From NCBI RefSeq assembly GCF_900101785.1, contig NZ_LT629688.1, positions 4,092,001-4,156,000 of the forward strand: a stretch of 64,000 nt of DNA, written 5' to 3'. Numbering within the stretch: the stretch's first letter is position 1; each line of letters begins with the position of its first letter. The position numbers and the translations under genes are program-made. This stretch comes from Auraticoccus monumenti. Lineage in GTDB: Bacteria; Actinomycetota; Actinomycetes; Propionibacteriales; Propionibacteriaceae. The notes below the pieces were generated by a model. It did no database searches and had not been told where the DNA came from. It worked only from the letters and a program-made list of their open reading frames with translations. Positions 20,824-29,951 of this stretch are shown here, piece after piece.

Positions 20824-21807
20824 GTGGACGACGCCGTCGTGGCCGTGGACATCGGTGGGACCAAGGTGGCCATGGCCGTGGTCGCCGCCGACGGGCAGGT
20901 GCTGTTCGAGGACGTCGTGCCCACCGGGACCGGTGAGGACCCCGAGCAGCTGTGGCAGCCGATCGGAGCGGCCCTGGCCGGTCTGCTGGACGGGGTCGGC
21001 GACGTCCTCGGTGAGGAGACCCGCGTCGGCATCGGCTCCGCCGGGCCGGTGCACGGCCCGGAGGGGCTGGTCAGCCCGGTCAACATCCCGGCCTGGCGCA
21101 GGTGGCCGGTCCGGGACCGGGTGCTGGACGCGGTGGTGCGGGCGACCGGTCGCCCCGCCACCGGTGTGCTCGCCGGGGACGGGCACTGCATCGCGGTCGG
21201 GGAGCACTGGCTGGGGGCCGGGCGCGACGTCTCGTCGATGGTCGGCATGGTGATCTCCACCGGCGTGGGCGGGGGTGCGGTGATCGACGACGTGCTCTTC
21301 GCCGGGGCGACCGGCAACGCCGTCCACATCGGCCACACCTCGGTGAACTTCCTCGGCGAGCGGTGCGCCTGCGGGAGCCACGGGTGCGTCGAGCTGTACG
21401 CCCGTGGTCCGGGCATGGTGGCCGCCGCCCGGGAACGCGGGTGGGTCGGTGAGGACGCCCAGCAGCTCACCCTCGACGCCCGCGAGGGCGACCCGGTCGC
21501 CCGGGAGGCCATCGAGCGGGGCATGCGGGCCCTGGCCGCAGGGGTGGCCGAGCTGGCCACCAACCTCGACGTGACCACCTTCGTGATCGGCGGCGGGGTG
21601 TCCAAGGCCGGTGAGGTGGTCTTCGAGCCGCTGCGCCGCCACCTGGCCGACTTCGCCGTGCTGCACTACGTCGACGGCCTCGAGGTCCGCCCTGCGGAGC
21701 TGGAGAACGCCGGGCTGCTGGGGGCCGCCGCGGTGGCCCTGGCGCTGACCGGACGCGGCCCGCTGAGGCAGGCGCCGCCCTCGGGCCGCCGGACGCCGTC
21801 GCGGTAG
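20824..21807 (+). CDS. ROK family sugar kinase (glucokinase-like)
   Basis: 327 residues. The ATP-binding motif [15 protein letters not shown] is at the N-terminus. The ROK signature with the zinc site is HIGHTSVNF followed by [10 protein letters not shown] (Cys-x-Cys-x4-Cys), and the catalytic Asp is in AGDGHCIA. No HTH domain, so a kinase rather than a NagC-type repressor. Glucose is the likeliest substrate; other hexoses or N-acetyl sugars cannot be excluded. GTG 20824 is preceded by GGGAGGAG. It is divergent from prfB (69 bases between starts). Confidence 0.88.
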   Translation: MDDAVVAVDIGGTKVAMAVVAADGQVLFEDVVPTGTGEDPEQLWQPIGAALAGLLDGVGDVLGEETRVGIGSAGPVHGPEGLVSPVNIPAWRRWPVRDRVLDAVVRATGRPATGVLAGDGHCIAVGEHWLGAGRDVSSMVGMVISTGVGGGAVIDDVLFAGATGNAVHIGHTSVNFLGERCACGSHGCVELYARGPGMVAAARERGWVGEDAQQLTLDAREGDPVAREAIERGMRALAAGVAELATNLDVTTFVIGGGVSKAGEVVFEPLRRHLADFAVLHYVDGLEVRPAELENAGLLGAAAVALALTGRGPLRQAPPSGRRTPSR

Positions 21808-21832
21808 CATCTGCTTCCGGTCCGAGGGCCGC

Positions 21833-21909
21833 GGGCGCATAGCTCAGCTGGTCAGAGCAGCTGCCTTACAAGCAGCAGGTCGGGGGTTCAAGTCCCTCTG
21901 CGCCCACCA
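21833..21909 (+). tRNA. tRNA-Val (anticodon TAC)
   Basis: 77 nt including an encoded CCA. Acceptor stem GGGCGCA pairs with TGCGCCC, anticodon stem GCTGC/GCAGC with loop CTTACAA (anticodon 21867-21869), and T arm GGGGGTTCAAGTCCCTC. It reads GUA and, with modification, other valine codons. It lies between the ROK kinase and the MFS gene. Confidence 0.96.
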
Positions 21910-21945
21910 GGACGGCGCCCTCCCGCGCCGCCGCGCACCGGGGGC

Positions 21946-21951
21946 TAGCGT
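21946..21951 (+). promoter_or_regulatory. -10 element TAGCGT before the MFS gene
   Basis: TAGCGT lies six bases before GTG 21958, implying a leaderless transcript and supporting 21958 rather than GTG 21952 as the start. Confidence 0.55.
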
Positions 21952-21957
21952 GTGCGG

Positions 21958-23412
21958 GTGAGTGACACCCCCACCGACGGCACCATCACCGAGAAGCAGC
22001 GGTGGCGGGCCCTCATGGTCTGCCTGGTCGCCGGCGCCATGACCCTGCTCGACGTCAGCATCGTCAACGTCGCCCTCCCCTCGATCCGGGACGGCCTGGG
22101 GGCCGGCCCCAGCACCATCCAGTGGGTGGTGGCCGGCTACGCGCTGGCCTTCGGCATCCTGCTGGTCCCGGCCGGGCGGCTCGGCGACGCCCGCAGCCGC
22201 CGCTCGGTCTTCATCGCCGGGGTGGTGCTGTTCACCCTCTCCAGCGCCCTGTGCGGTGCCGCCCAGGACCCGGTCTGGCTGGCGGTGGCCCGGGTGCTGC
22301 AGGGGTTCGGCGGCGGTCTGATCTCCCCGCAGGTCTCCGGCTTCATCCAGACCATGTTCACCGGGCGGGACCGCGGCCGGGCCTTCGGGCTGTTCGGGGC
22401 CTCCATCGGGGTCTCGACCGCGATCGGCCCGCTGCTGGGCGGCGTGCTGGTCAACGCCGGCGGGCCCGACCTCGGCTGGCGGCTGGTCTTCTTCGTCAAC
22501 GTCCCGGTCGGCGTGGTGCTGGTGCTGCTCGCGCTGCGCTGGCTCCCCCGCGCCGGCACCGGTCACCGGCAGTCCCTGGACCCGGTGGGCGTGGTGCTGT
22601 TCGCGGCGGCGATCCTGCTGGTGCTGTGGCCGGTGGTCCAGGGCGACCAGGACACCCCGCTCAGCCAGCGCCCCTGGTGGTTCCTGGCCGTGGCGGCCGT
22701 CGTGCTCGTCCTCTTCCTGCTCTGGGAGCGGCGCTGGGCGGCACGCGGGGAGGAGACGCTGGTCGACCTCAGCCTGCTGCGGGTGCGCTCCTTCACCACC
22801 GGGCTCGGGCTGGGCACCTTCTACTTCGCCGGCTTCACCGCCATCTTCATCGTGCTCACCCTCTACCTGCAGGAAGGCCTCGGCTACTCCGCCCTGGAGG
22901 CCGGGCTGACCCAGCTGCCGTTCGCGGTCGGCTCGGCGGTGTCGGCGTTCCTGGCCGGTCGCCTGGTGCACCGCTTCGGCCGGTGGCTGGTGGTGCTCGG
23001 GCTGGTGGGCGTGGTCGTCGGGCTGGTGGTCATCGACGTGATCGCCCCGGTCATCGAGGGCATGGAGGGCCTCAAGCTGGCCCCGGCGCTGCTGCTGGCC
23101 GGCTTCGGCGGCGGCATGGTGATCTCCCCCAACGTCACCCTGGCCCTGGCGGAGGTCGACCCGGCCCGGGCCGGGGCCGGTGGTGGGCTGCTGCAGACCG
23201 CGCAGCGGACCGGGTCGGCGATCGGCGTGGCCGTGGTGCTGGCGATCTTCTTCCAGTCCGCCGCCGCCACCGGCGGGGACCTGGGTGAGGCGCTGTCCTA
23301 CAGCCTGCGCACCACCATCGCGCTGGTGCTGGTGGCCCTGGCTCTCGGCGTGGTCGACCTGCGCCGGCGCACCGCCGACCCGGCCCCGGAGCCGGCCGAA
23401 GTCGTTCGGTGA
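21958..23412 (+). CDS. MFS transporter, DHA2 (EmrB/QacA) family
   Basis: About 484 residues with 14 predicted helices, the DHA2 arrangement. TM1 has LLDVSIVNVALPSI (motif D1 of 14-helix drug exporters), loop 2-3 has GRLGDARSRRSVF (motif A), and helix 5 has a GPLLGGVLV motif C. A proton-driven exporter of drugs or small metabolites; substrate unknown. No regulator is adjacent. Confidence 0.92.
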   Translation: MSDTPTDGTITEKQRWRALMVCLVAGAMTLLDVSIVNVALPSIRDGLGAGPSTIQWVVAGYALAFGILLVPAGRLGDARSRRSVFIAGVVLFTLSSALCGAAQDPVWLAVARVLQGFGGGLISPQVSGFIQTMFTGRDRGRAFGLFGASIGVSTAIGPLLGGVLVNAGGPDLGWRLVFFVNVPVGVVLVLLALRWLPRAGTGHRQSLDPVGVVLFAAAILLVLWPVVQGDQDTPLSQRPWWFLAVAAVVLVLFLLWERRWAARGEETLVDLSLLRVRSFTTGLGLGTFYFAGFTAIFIVLTLYLQEGLGYSALEAGLTQLPFAVGSAVSAFLAGRLVHRFGRWLVVLGLVGVVVGLVVIDVIAPVIEGMEGLKLAPALLLAGFGGGMVISPNVTLALAEVDPARAGAGGGLLQTAQRTGSAIGVAVVLAIFFQSAAATGGDLGEALSYSLRTTIALVLVALALGVVDLRRRTADPAPEPAEVVR

Positions 23413-23440
23413 CCCGACCCCTCGGTGGCAGACTGCCCGC

Positions 23441-23899
23441 GTGAGCGAAACCCTGAAGTCCCGCATCCGTTCCGACATGACCGCCGCCATGAAGGCCCGC
23501 GCCACCACCCGCACCCGGGTGCTGCGCTCGGTGCTGACCGGCATCCAGCAGGCCGAGGTCGCCGGGGAGCACGCCAAGGAGCTCACCGACGCCGAGACCC
23601 TCGACGTGATCGTGCGCGAGGCGAAGAAGCGGGCGGAGTCGATCGAGGCCTACGAGGCCTCCGGCCGCGAGGAGCTGGTCGCCCAGGAGCGCGAGGAGGC
23701 CGAGGTGCTGGCGGAGTACCTGCCGGCCGGGCTGAGCGAGGCCGAGATCAGCGAGATCGTCCGCGCCGCCATCGAGCAGACCGGTGCCGACGGCCCGCGC
23801 GCGATGGGCAAGGTGATGGGTGTGGTCACCCCGCAGACCAAGGGACGCGCCGACGGCGCCGCCGTGGCCGCCGAGGTCAAGCGCCAGCTGGCCGGCTGA
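23441..23899 (+). CDS. GatB/YqeY domain-containing protein
   Basis: 152-residue helical protein matching YqeY, which resembles the tRNA-binding tail domain of the GatB amidotransferase subunit. It starts [19 protein letters not shown] and includes [11 protein letters not shown] and [18 protein letters not shown]. Cytosolic; exact role unknown. GTG 23441 has CAGACT six bases upstream, the same -10 variant as seen before the propeller genes. Confidence 0.9.
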   Translation: MSETLKSRIRSDMTAAMKARATTRTRVLRSVLTGIQQAEVAGEHAKELTDAETLDVIVREAKKRAESIEAYEASGREELVAQEREEAEVLAEYLPAGLSEAEISEIVRAAIEQTGADGPRAMGKVMGVVTPQTKGRADGAAVAAEVKRQLAG

Positions 23900-23915
23900 G
23901 GCGCGGCGAGCGGGC

Positions 23916-24386
23916 TCAGAGCCTGCTGAGCGCCTCCAGCGGGGCGTCGGGGTCCCTGGCGGTGCCGTGCGCGGTGCCGTCCCGCCAGGCCACCCGGCCG
24001 GCGGCGTCCACCCAGACGCTGGTGCGCCGCGCGCAGCCCAGCTCCTCGTCGAAGACCTCGTAGCACCGGGCGATCGCCCCGTGCGGCCAGTGGTCGCTGA
24101 GCAGCGGCAGGCTGAGGGAGAGTGCGTCGGCGAAGGCCCGCAGGGAGAAGATCGAGTCGCACGACAGGGCCCGGACGTGCGCGCCGGCCTCGGCGTAGCG
24201 TCCCAGCCGCTGCTGCAGCGCGACCAGCTCGCTGGCGCAGACGGGGGTGTTGGCCCAGGGGTAGAACACCAGCAGCACCGGCGACCCGCGCAGGGCCGAC
24301 AGCGTGTGCTCGCGGCCGTGCTGGTCGCGGGTGGTGAAGTCGGGAGCCTCGGGCCTCAGCGCGGGCACCCCGTCAGCGGCGCGCAC
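23916..24386 (-). CDS. AhpE-like 1-Cys peroxiredoxin
   Basis: 156 residues, thioredoxin fold. The peroxidatic motif is [12 protein letters not shown] (Cys near residue 50), preceded by LVFYPW. A resolving Cys could be either Cys further on (CDSIF or GCARR), but the overall form fits the AhpE group that reduces peroxides. The GTG start lies three bases after the DUF3052 stop, so the two are cotranscribed. The AhpE-DUF3052-aceE cluster matches the M. tuberculosis order Rv2238c-Rv2239c-Rv2241. Confidence 0.88.
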   Translation of the reverse strand: MRAADGVPALRPEAPDFTTRDQHGREHTLSALRGSPVLLVFYPWANTPVCASELVALQQRLGRYAEAGAHVRALSCDSIFSLRAFADALSLSLPLLSDHWPHGAIARCYEVFDEELGCARRTSVWVDAAGRVAWRDGTAHGTARDPDAPLEALSRL

Positions 24387-24389
24387 GCC

Positions 24390-24821
24390 TCAACGGCGCA
24401 CGCCCTTGGGCCGGACGAGCTTGCTGGCGGCCCACTCGTCGGAGAGAGCGGCGGTGCTGGTCAGGCTGAGCCCGGCGGTGAGAGCGGCCTCGGAGATGTC
24501 GGCGGGGTCGACGTGCCCGTCGCGCCCGACCTTGGGCGTCATCAGCCAGACGAACCCGGAGCCGGCCAGATCGGTCAGGGCGTCCACCAGGCCGTCGACC
24601 AGGTCGCCGTCGCTGTCGCGCCACCACAGCAGCACGACGTCGACCGCCTCGACCGCCTCCTCGACGAGCTCACCGTCGACCGCGTCCTCGAGGGCGACCC
24701 GCAGGCCGTCGTCGACGTCCTCGTCCCAGCCCAGCTCCTGGACCACCATGCCTGCCGTGACGTGCAAACGGTCTGCCCCCGGGGCGGTCTTCTCCCCCGT
24801 GGGTCCTGCGTTGGTGCTCAC
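24390..24821 (-). CDS. DUF3052 family protein
   Basis: 143 residues, acidic, cytosolic. The [15 protein letters not shown] start and the [19 protein letters not shown] and [15 protein letters not shown] segments are DUF3052 hallmarks (Rv2239c type). Function unknown. GTG 24821; the same frame runs open for kilobases opposite aceE, but that part is not coding. It is divergent from aceE (231 bases between starts) and coupled to the AhpE-like gene. Confidence 0.88.
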   Translation of the reverse strand: MSTNAGPTGEKTAPGADRLHVTAGMVVQELGWDEDVDDGLRVALEDAVDGELVEEAVEAVDVVLLWWRDSDGDLVDGLVDALTDLAGSGFVWLMTPKVGRDGHVDPADISEAALTAGLSLTSTAALSDEWAASKLVRPKGVRR

Positions 24822-25052
24822 CGAGCCCCCCTCGTCCGTGTCGTGGATCAGGGCATCAGCGTGCCAGAGAGCTGCGGGGTTGGGAACCACCAGGGGTGCC
24901 GCGGCCGAACGGGCCGGCTGGGCCGCGCTGGCGACGTCCGCCCGGATTACGGTTCGTCGGGGGTAGGTGACAAACTGATCTGCGGGTGTGCCATGACCTG
25001 GACCGCCCGGTCCCCTCCCGGGGACGCGCGTAGACACTGCGATAGGAGCCTC

Positions 25053-27815
25053 ATGGCACGCCCTGGCGAGCGCCCCGGCATCACCGCCGAAGGAATCCCC
25101 AGCCAGCTTCCGGACATCGATCCCGAAGAGACCCAGGAGTGGCTGGACTCCCTGGACGGCATGCTGGACGAGAAGGGCAAGCAGCGGGCCCGCTACATCA
25201 TGCTCAAGCTGATCGAGCACGCCCGCGAGAAGCAGGTGGGTCTGCCGGCCCTGCGCAGCAGCGACTACATCAACACCATCCCGCCCGAGGACGAGCCCTG
25301 GTTCCCCGGTGACGAGCACACCGAGCGCCGCATCCGCGCCTTCATCCGCTGGAACGCCGCGATCATGGTGTCGAAGGCGAACCGCAAGGGCCTCGAGGTC
25401 GGCGGGCACATCGCCTCCTACCAGAGTGCGGCCAGCCTCTACGAGGTCGGCTTCAACCACTTCTTCCGGGGCAAGGACCACGCCGGTGGCGGCGACCACG
25501 TCCTGATCCAGGGCCACGCCTCCCCCGGCATCTACTCCCGCGCCTACCTCGAGGGCCGGCTCACCACCGACCACCTCGACTCCTTCCGCCAGGAGGTCTC
25601 CCGCGGCAAGGGCAACGGGCTGTCGTCCTACCCGCACCCGCGATCGATGCCGGGCTTCTGGGAGTTCCCGACGGTGTCGATGGGCATCGGCCCGATGAAC
25701 GCCATCTACCAGGCGCGCTTCAACCGCTACATGCAGCACCGCGGCATCACCGACACCTCCGACCAGCACGTCTGGGCCTTCCTCGGCGACGGCGAGATGG
25801 GCGAGCCGGAGTCGCTGGGCGCGATCGGCGTGGCCTCCCGCGAGGGGCTGGACAACCTCACCTTCGTGATCAACTGCAACCTGCAGCAGCTGGACGGCCC
25901 GGTGCGCGGCAACGGCAAGATCGTGCAGGAGCTGGAGTCGCAGTTCCGCGGCGCCGGCTGGCACGTGATCAAGGTGCTGTGGGGCCGTGACTGGGACCCG
26001 CTGCTGGCGATGGACTCCGACGGCGCGCTGGTGAACAAGATGAACACCACGCCGGACGGGCAGTTCCAGACCTACTCCGTCGAGGACGGGGCCTACGCCC
26101 GCCAGCACTTCTTCGACGACCCGCGGTTGCAGAAGATGGTCAAGGACATGTCCGACGACGACATCAAGAAGCTGTCGCGCGGCGGTCACGACTACCGCAA
26201 GGTCTACGCCGCGTTCAAGGCCGCCCAGGAGCACGTCGGCCAGCCGACGGTCATCCTGGCCCAGACGGTGAAGGGCTGGACGATCGACGCCCTCGAGGCC
26301 AAGAACGCCACCCACCAGATGAAGAAGCTGACCACCAAGGACCTCAAGGCCTTCCGGGACCGGCTCTACCTGCCGATCCCCGACAGCGCGCTCGAGGACG
26401 CCTACGACCCGCCCTACTACCACCCGGGCGAGGACTCCGACGAGATCCAGTACATGCTCGAGCGTCGGCGCAAGCTCGGTGGGTTCCTGCCCGAGCGCCG
26501 CGCGCGGCCGCGCACCCTGCAGCTGCCGGCGGACAAGGTGTACGCCCCGCTGATGGAGTCGATGGGCGAGAAGACCAAGGTGGCGACCACCCAGGCCTTC
26601 GTCCGGCTGCTGCGCGACCTCATGCGCGACAAGGGGATCGGCCAGCGCATCGTGCCGATCGCCCCCGACGAGTTCCGCACCTTCGGCATGGACTCGATGT
26701 TCCCGACGGCGAAGATCTACAACCCGTACGGGCAGAACTACGAGGCGGTGGACCGCAAGCTGCTGCTCGCCTACAAGGAGTCCCAGCAGGGCCAGCTGCT
26801 GCACGAGGGCATCTCGGAGGCCGGCGCGCTGGCCTCCACCACCGCCGCCGGCACGGCCTACGCCACCCACGGCGAGCCGATGATCCCGTTCTTCATCTTC
26901 TACTCGATGTTCGGGTTCCAGCGCGTCGGCGACTTCATCTGGGCCATGGCCGACCAGCTCGGCCGCGGCTTCCTGATGGGGGCCACCGCGGGCCGCACCA
27001 CGCTGACCGGTGAGGGGCTGCAGCACGCCGACGGGCACTCCCCGCTGCTGGCCAGCACCAACCCGGCGGTCGTGCACTACGACCCGGCCTTCGCCTTCGA
27101 GATCGCCCACATCGTGCGCGACGGCCTGCGCCGGATGTACGACTACGAGTCGACCGAGACCCCCGGTGGCGAGGACGTCATCTACTACCTCACCGTCTAC
27201 AACGAGCCGGTCTCCCAGCCCGGCCCGCCCGAGGACGTCGACGTCGAGGGCATCCTCAAGGGCATGCACCTGTTCCGGCCGGCGCAGCAGAGCGGCGACC
27301 GGGCCCGTGCCCAGCTGCTGGCCTCCGGCGTCTCGGTACCGGCGGCCCTCGAGGCCCAGAAGGTGCTGGCCGAGGAGTACGCCGTGGACGCCGACGTGTG
27401 GTCGGTGACCTCCTGGAACGAGCTGCGCCGCGAGGCGATGGACGTCCAGGCCTGGAACTTCGACCACCCGGGCGAGGAGCCGCGCACGCCGTGGGTCACC
27501 AGCAAGCTCGCCGGGGCCGAGGGTCCGCTGGTGGCGGTCAGCGACTTCATGCGCGCCGTCCCGGACCAGATCCAGCAGTTCGTGGACGCCCCGTGGCTGG
27601 CGCTGGGCACCGACGGGTTCGGGTTCGCCGACACCCGCGCCGCGGCCCGTCGCTTCTTCCAGACCGACGCGGAGTCGATCGTCGTGGCCACCCTCCTCTC
27701 GCTGGAGAAGCAGGGCGCCTACCGCGAGGGCGCAGCCGCCGAGGCCTACGAGAAGTACGGCCTGGGCGACCCGACCTCGGCCTACGGCGTCACCCAGGAG
27801 GGTGCAGGCGCCTGA
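25053..27815 (+). CDS. aceE: Pyruvate dehydrogenase E1 component, homodimeric type
   Basis: 920 residues, the single-chain alpha2 E1 used by actinobacteria. It decarboxylates pyruvate with thiamine diphosphate and passes the acetyl group to E2 lipoyl domains. The ThDP motif is [14 protein letters not shown] through NCNLQQLDG (GDG..NCN, residues about 245-295). Other family marks are [20 protein letters not shown] and [13 protein letters not shown] 25053 has AGGAG five bases upstream. E2 and E3 genes are not in the window. Confidence 0.97.
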   Translation: MARPGERPGITAEGIPSQLPDIDPEETQEWLDSLDGMLDEKGKQRARYIMLKLIEHAREKQVGLPALRSSDYINTIPPEDEPWFPGDEHTERRIRAFIRWNAAIMVSKANRKGLEVGGHIASYQSAASLYEVGFNHFFRGKDHAGGGDHVLIQGHASPGIYSRAYLEGRLTTDHLDSFRQEVSRGKGNGLSSYPHPRSMPGFWEFPTVSMGIGPMNAIYQARFNRYMQHRGITDTSDQHVWAFLGDGEMGEPESLGAIGVASREGLDNLTFVINCNLQQLDGPVRGNGKIVQELESQFRGAGWHVIKVLWGRDWDPLLAMDSDGALVNKMNTTPDGQFQTYSVEDGAYARQHFFDDPRLQKMVKDMSDDDIKKLSRGGHDYRKVYAAFKAAQEHVGQPTVILAQTVKGWTIDALEAKNATHQMKKLTTKDLKAFRDRLYLPIPDSALEDAYDPPYYHPGEDSDEIQYMLERRRKLGGFLPERRARPRTLQLPADKVYAPLMESMGEKTKVATTQAFVRLLRDLMRDKGIGQRIVPIAPDEFRTFGMDSMFPTAKIYNPYGQNYEAVDRKLLLAYKESQQGQLLHEGISEAGALASTTAAGTAYATHGEPMIPFFIFYSMFGFQRVGDFIWAMADQLGRGFLMGATAGRTTLTGEGLQHADGHSPLLASTNPAVVHYDPAFAFEIAHIVRDGLRRMYDYESTETPGGEDVIYYLTVYNEPVSQPGPPEDVDVEGILKGMHLFRPAQQSGDRARAQLLASGVSVPAALEAQKVLAEEYAVDADVWSVTSWNELRREAMDVQAWNFDHPGEEPRTPWVTSKLAGAEGPLVAVSDFMRAVPDQIQQFVDAPWLALGTDGFGFADTRAAARRFFQTDAESIVVATLLSLEKQGAYREGAAAEAYEKYGLGDPTSAYGVTQEGAGA

Positions 27816-28774
27816 GCGAGCCCGCCGCACCGCAGGTCGGCGAGCGGGTCTCGATCCGCTACCGGCTCGCCGACGCCCCTCCCGGGGGGCCGCACCTCAC
27901 CGACGTGGTCGGTGAGGTGCTGCGCGTCTCCGACAGGGAGGTGCTGGTGGCCGGACGCCGCGGCGACGTCGTGGTGGCGTGGCGGCAGGTGGTGGCCTGC
28001 CGCCGGGTCCCACCGCCCCCGCTGCCCGAGCCGCACCGCCGGGTCGACGTCGAGGAGATGACCCGGGTCGCGTCCCGCGGCTGGCCCGCGGTGCGCACCG
28101 AGCCCCTCGGGGACTGGCAGCTGCGCTGGAGCGACGGCTTCACCCGGCGTGGCAGCTCGGTGCTGGCCGTCGGCGGTCCGGGCACCGGCCACGGCGCGGC
28201 GCTGGACGCCGTGGTCGACTGGTACGCCGCGCTGGGCCGTCCCGCCCTGGTGCAGCTGGCCGACTCGCCGCTCGCCGACGTCCTGGCCCCCGACCTGGCC
28301 GCCCGCGGCTTCGTGCCCGCCCACGAGACGCTGCTGATGACCGCGCCGTCGGCGACCGTGGCCGTGGAGGACGACCGGGTGGTCTGGGCCGACGTCCTCG
28401 AGCCGGTCTGGGAGCGGGCCTACGCCCGGCAGCGACCCGGTGCCCCGGAGGCGGCCCGCCAGGTGCTCGGTGCGGCCGGCGCCTCCTTCGCCAGGGTGGA
28501 GGAGGACGGTCGGGTGGTGGCGGTGGGACGGCTGACCGTGGACGGGGGCTGGGGCGGGCTCAGCTGCATCTGGGTCGACCCGGCGCTGCGGCGCCGCGGG
28601 CTGGCCACCAGCCTCACCCGGGCGCTGGCCGCGCGCGCCCGCCGGGAGGGGGCCGGGTCGTTGTACCTGCAGGTGGAGGCGGACAACGCCGCGGCCCTGG
28701 TGCTCTACCAGCGGCTGGGCTTCACCGAGCACCACCGCTACCGCTACTGGGAGCAGTCGCAGGCGGCCAGCTGA
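27812..28774 (+). CDS. GNAT family N-acetyltransferase with SH3-like N-domain
   Basis: 320 residues. A small beta-rich domain (residues about 8-60, [11 protein letters not shown] then [18 protein letters not shown]) precedes the C-terminal GNAT domain with the acetyl-CoA loop [13 protein letters not shown] (about 265-277) and the ending [16 protein letters not shown]. Substrate unknown. The most likely start is CTG at 27812, overlapping the aceE stop and 10 bases after an AGGAGG; no ATG or GTG is in frame nearby, and a later GTG near 27905 would delete the N-domain. The last 31 bases overlap the convergent propeller gene. Confidence 0.82.
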   Translation: MSEPAAPQVGERVSIRYRLADAPPGGPHLTDVVGEVLRVSDREVLVAGRRGDVVVAWRQVVACRRVPPPPLPEPHRRVDVEEMTRVASRGWPAVRTEPLGDWQLRWSDGFTRRGSSVLAVGGPGTGHGAALDAVVDWYAALGRPALVQLADSPLADVLAPDLAARGFVPAHETLLMTAPSATVAVEDDRVVWADVLEPVWERAYARQRPGAPEAARQVLGAAGASFARVEEDGRVVAVGRLTVDGGWGGLSCIWVDPALRRRGLATSLTRALAARARREGAGSLYLQVEADNAAALVLYQRLGFTEHHRYRYWEQSQAAS

Positions 28775-29865
28775 AGCACCCGCTCCTCACCGAGGGCCGG
28801 TACCACCACCTCCCCGTCCTCACCACGCAGCAGCGTCAGCCGACCACGGTAGACCGCGAGCAGGGTCGACCCGTCCTCGCTCCAGGCCAGGGTGGACTCC
28901 GAGGGCACCGGCAGCGCCGCCTGCTGGTCCAGCAGGGCCACCGGCTCACCGCCGCGGGTGGGGACCAGGTGCAGCTCGGCCCGGTCCCCGGTGGGTACCA
29001 CCACGGCCAGCCGGCTCCCGTCCGGTGAGAGCCGTCCCCCACCGACCGCGTCCCGCGGCCAGGAGCGGACCACCTCGCGCTCGCCGCTGCGCTGGTCCAC
29101 CAGCACCTGCACGCAGTAGCGCCAGGGTCCGCACTCGCTGACCAGCAGGTGGTTGCGGCCCGTGGCGAGCAGCCGGCCAGGGCTGACCTGATCGCGGGTG
29201 CCGTCCTCGTCCAGGCGCCAGAGGCCGGCGCGGTCCACGGCCAGCAGCCCGCCGCGGCCGTCGGGGAGCACCTGACCGCCGGCGGCGGGGAGCCGTCCGC
29301 CCAGGTCCCGGCCGTCCAGGTCGCTGAGGGAGTACGACGTCCGCGACCCGCCGGCGCCGTCGGCCCGCCAGATCGCGCCGTCCGGCCCCGGCAGCGCCTC
29401 CCAGCTGCCCACCAGGGACAGTGCCGTCGGGTAGCCGTCGCGGACCCGCAGCGCGGCCCCCACCGGGCTGCCGCCCTCGAGCAGCAGCGCCCCGCCCTCG
29501 CCGGCCACCAGGGTGGAGCCCGCCACCCGGCTGCCCAGCACGGCCGGGACGCGGGTGGTGCGGCCGGTGCCCAGGTCGACGGTGACCACGGCCGTCTCGG
29601 TGCGCAGGTGCACCAGCTCGCCGTCGGCGCCGGGGACGAGCGTCCCGACGTCGGCCAGCGGCAGGTCGGGTCCGGGGTCGGCAGCGGGCGACGGCGGCGG
29701 GCTGCTCGGGGGTGCGGGGTCCGGGACGGGGGCGGGGGCGGCGGGTTGCTGGCCGAGCACCACGGCGGCCACCACGGCCGCCACCAGGGCCAGCAGCACG
29801 AACCACACCGGACCGGACGAGCGTCCCGTCTCGAGGACCTCGCGGTCGTCCTCGGCGGCGTCCAC
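28744..29865 (-). CDS. Membrane-anchored beta-propeller-like protein, paralogue 3
   Basis: 373 residues, with the same plan as the genes at 4751-5989 and 6032-7240: short acidic cytosolic tail, one helix (FVLLALVAAVVAAVVLG), Pro-rich linker (about 45-70), then a beta-rich external domain with LSPDGSRLAVV and WSEDGSTLLAV. The Cys pair ECGPWRYC near residues 245-252 is at the position of the pair in the other two. GTG 29865 has CATACT six bases upstream, supporting this start over the longer frame to 29937. It is divergent from the duplicated-domain membrane gene and overlaps the GNAT gene end by 31 bases. Confidence 0.78.
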   Translation of the reverse strand: MDAAEDDREVLETGRSSGPVWFVLLALVAAVVAAVVLGQQPAAPAPVPDPAPPSSPPPSPAADPGPDLPLADVGTLVPGADGELVHLRTETAVVTVDLGTGRTTRVPAVLGSRVAGSTLVAGEGGALLLEGGSPVGAALRVRDGYPTALSLVGSWEALPGPDGAIWRADGAGGSRTSYSLSDLDGRDLGGRLPAAGGQVLPDGRGGLLAVDRAGLWRLDEDGTRDQVSPGRLLATGRNHLLVSECGPWRYCVQVLVDQRSGEREVVRSWPRDAVGGGRLSPDGSRLAVVVPTGDRAELHLVPTRGGEPVALLDQQAALPVPSESTLAWSEDGSTLLAVYRGRLTLLRGEDGEVVVPALGEERVLQLAACDCSQ

Positions 29866-29951
29866 CTCCCCAGTATGCGTCGGGTGGCCGAGGCTCCCCC
29901 GACACGCTCCCGGCGGCTGGCAGGCTGGGGCCCCCACCCAGGGAGGACCCG

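Noticed and set aside
21833-21909. tRNA-Val as an integration site
   Set aside because: No integrase, no duplicated tRNA 3' end and no island-like genes beside it.
24822-27830. Very long minus-strand open frame opposite aceE
   Set aside because: It is a GC-skew shadow of aceE; only its last 144 codons (DUF3052) look like a protein.
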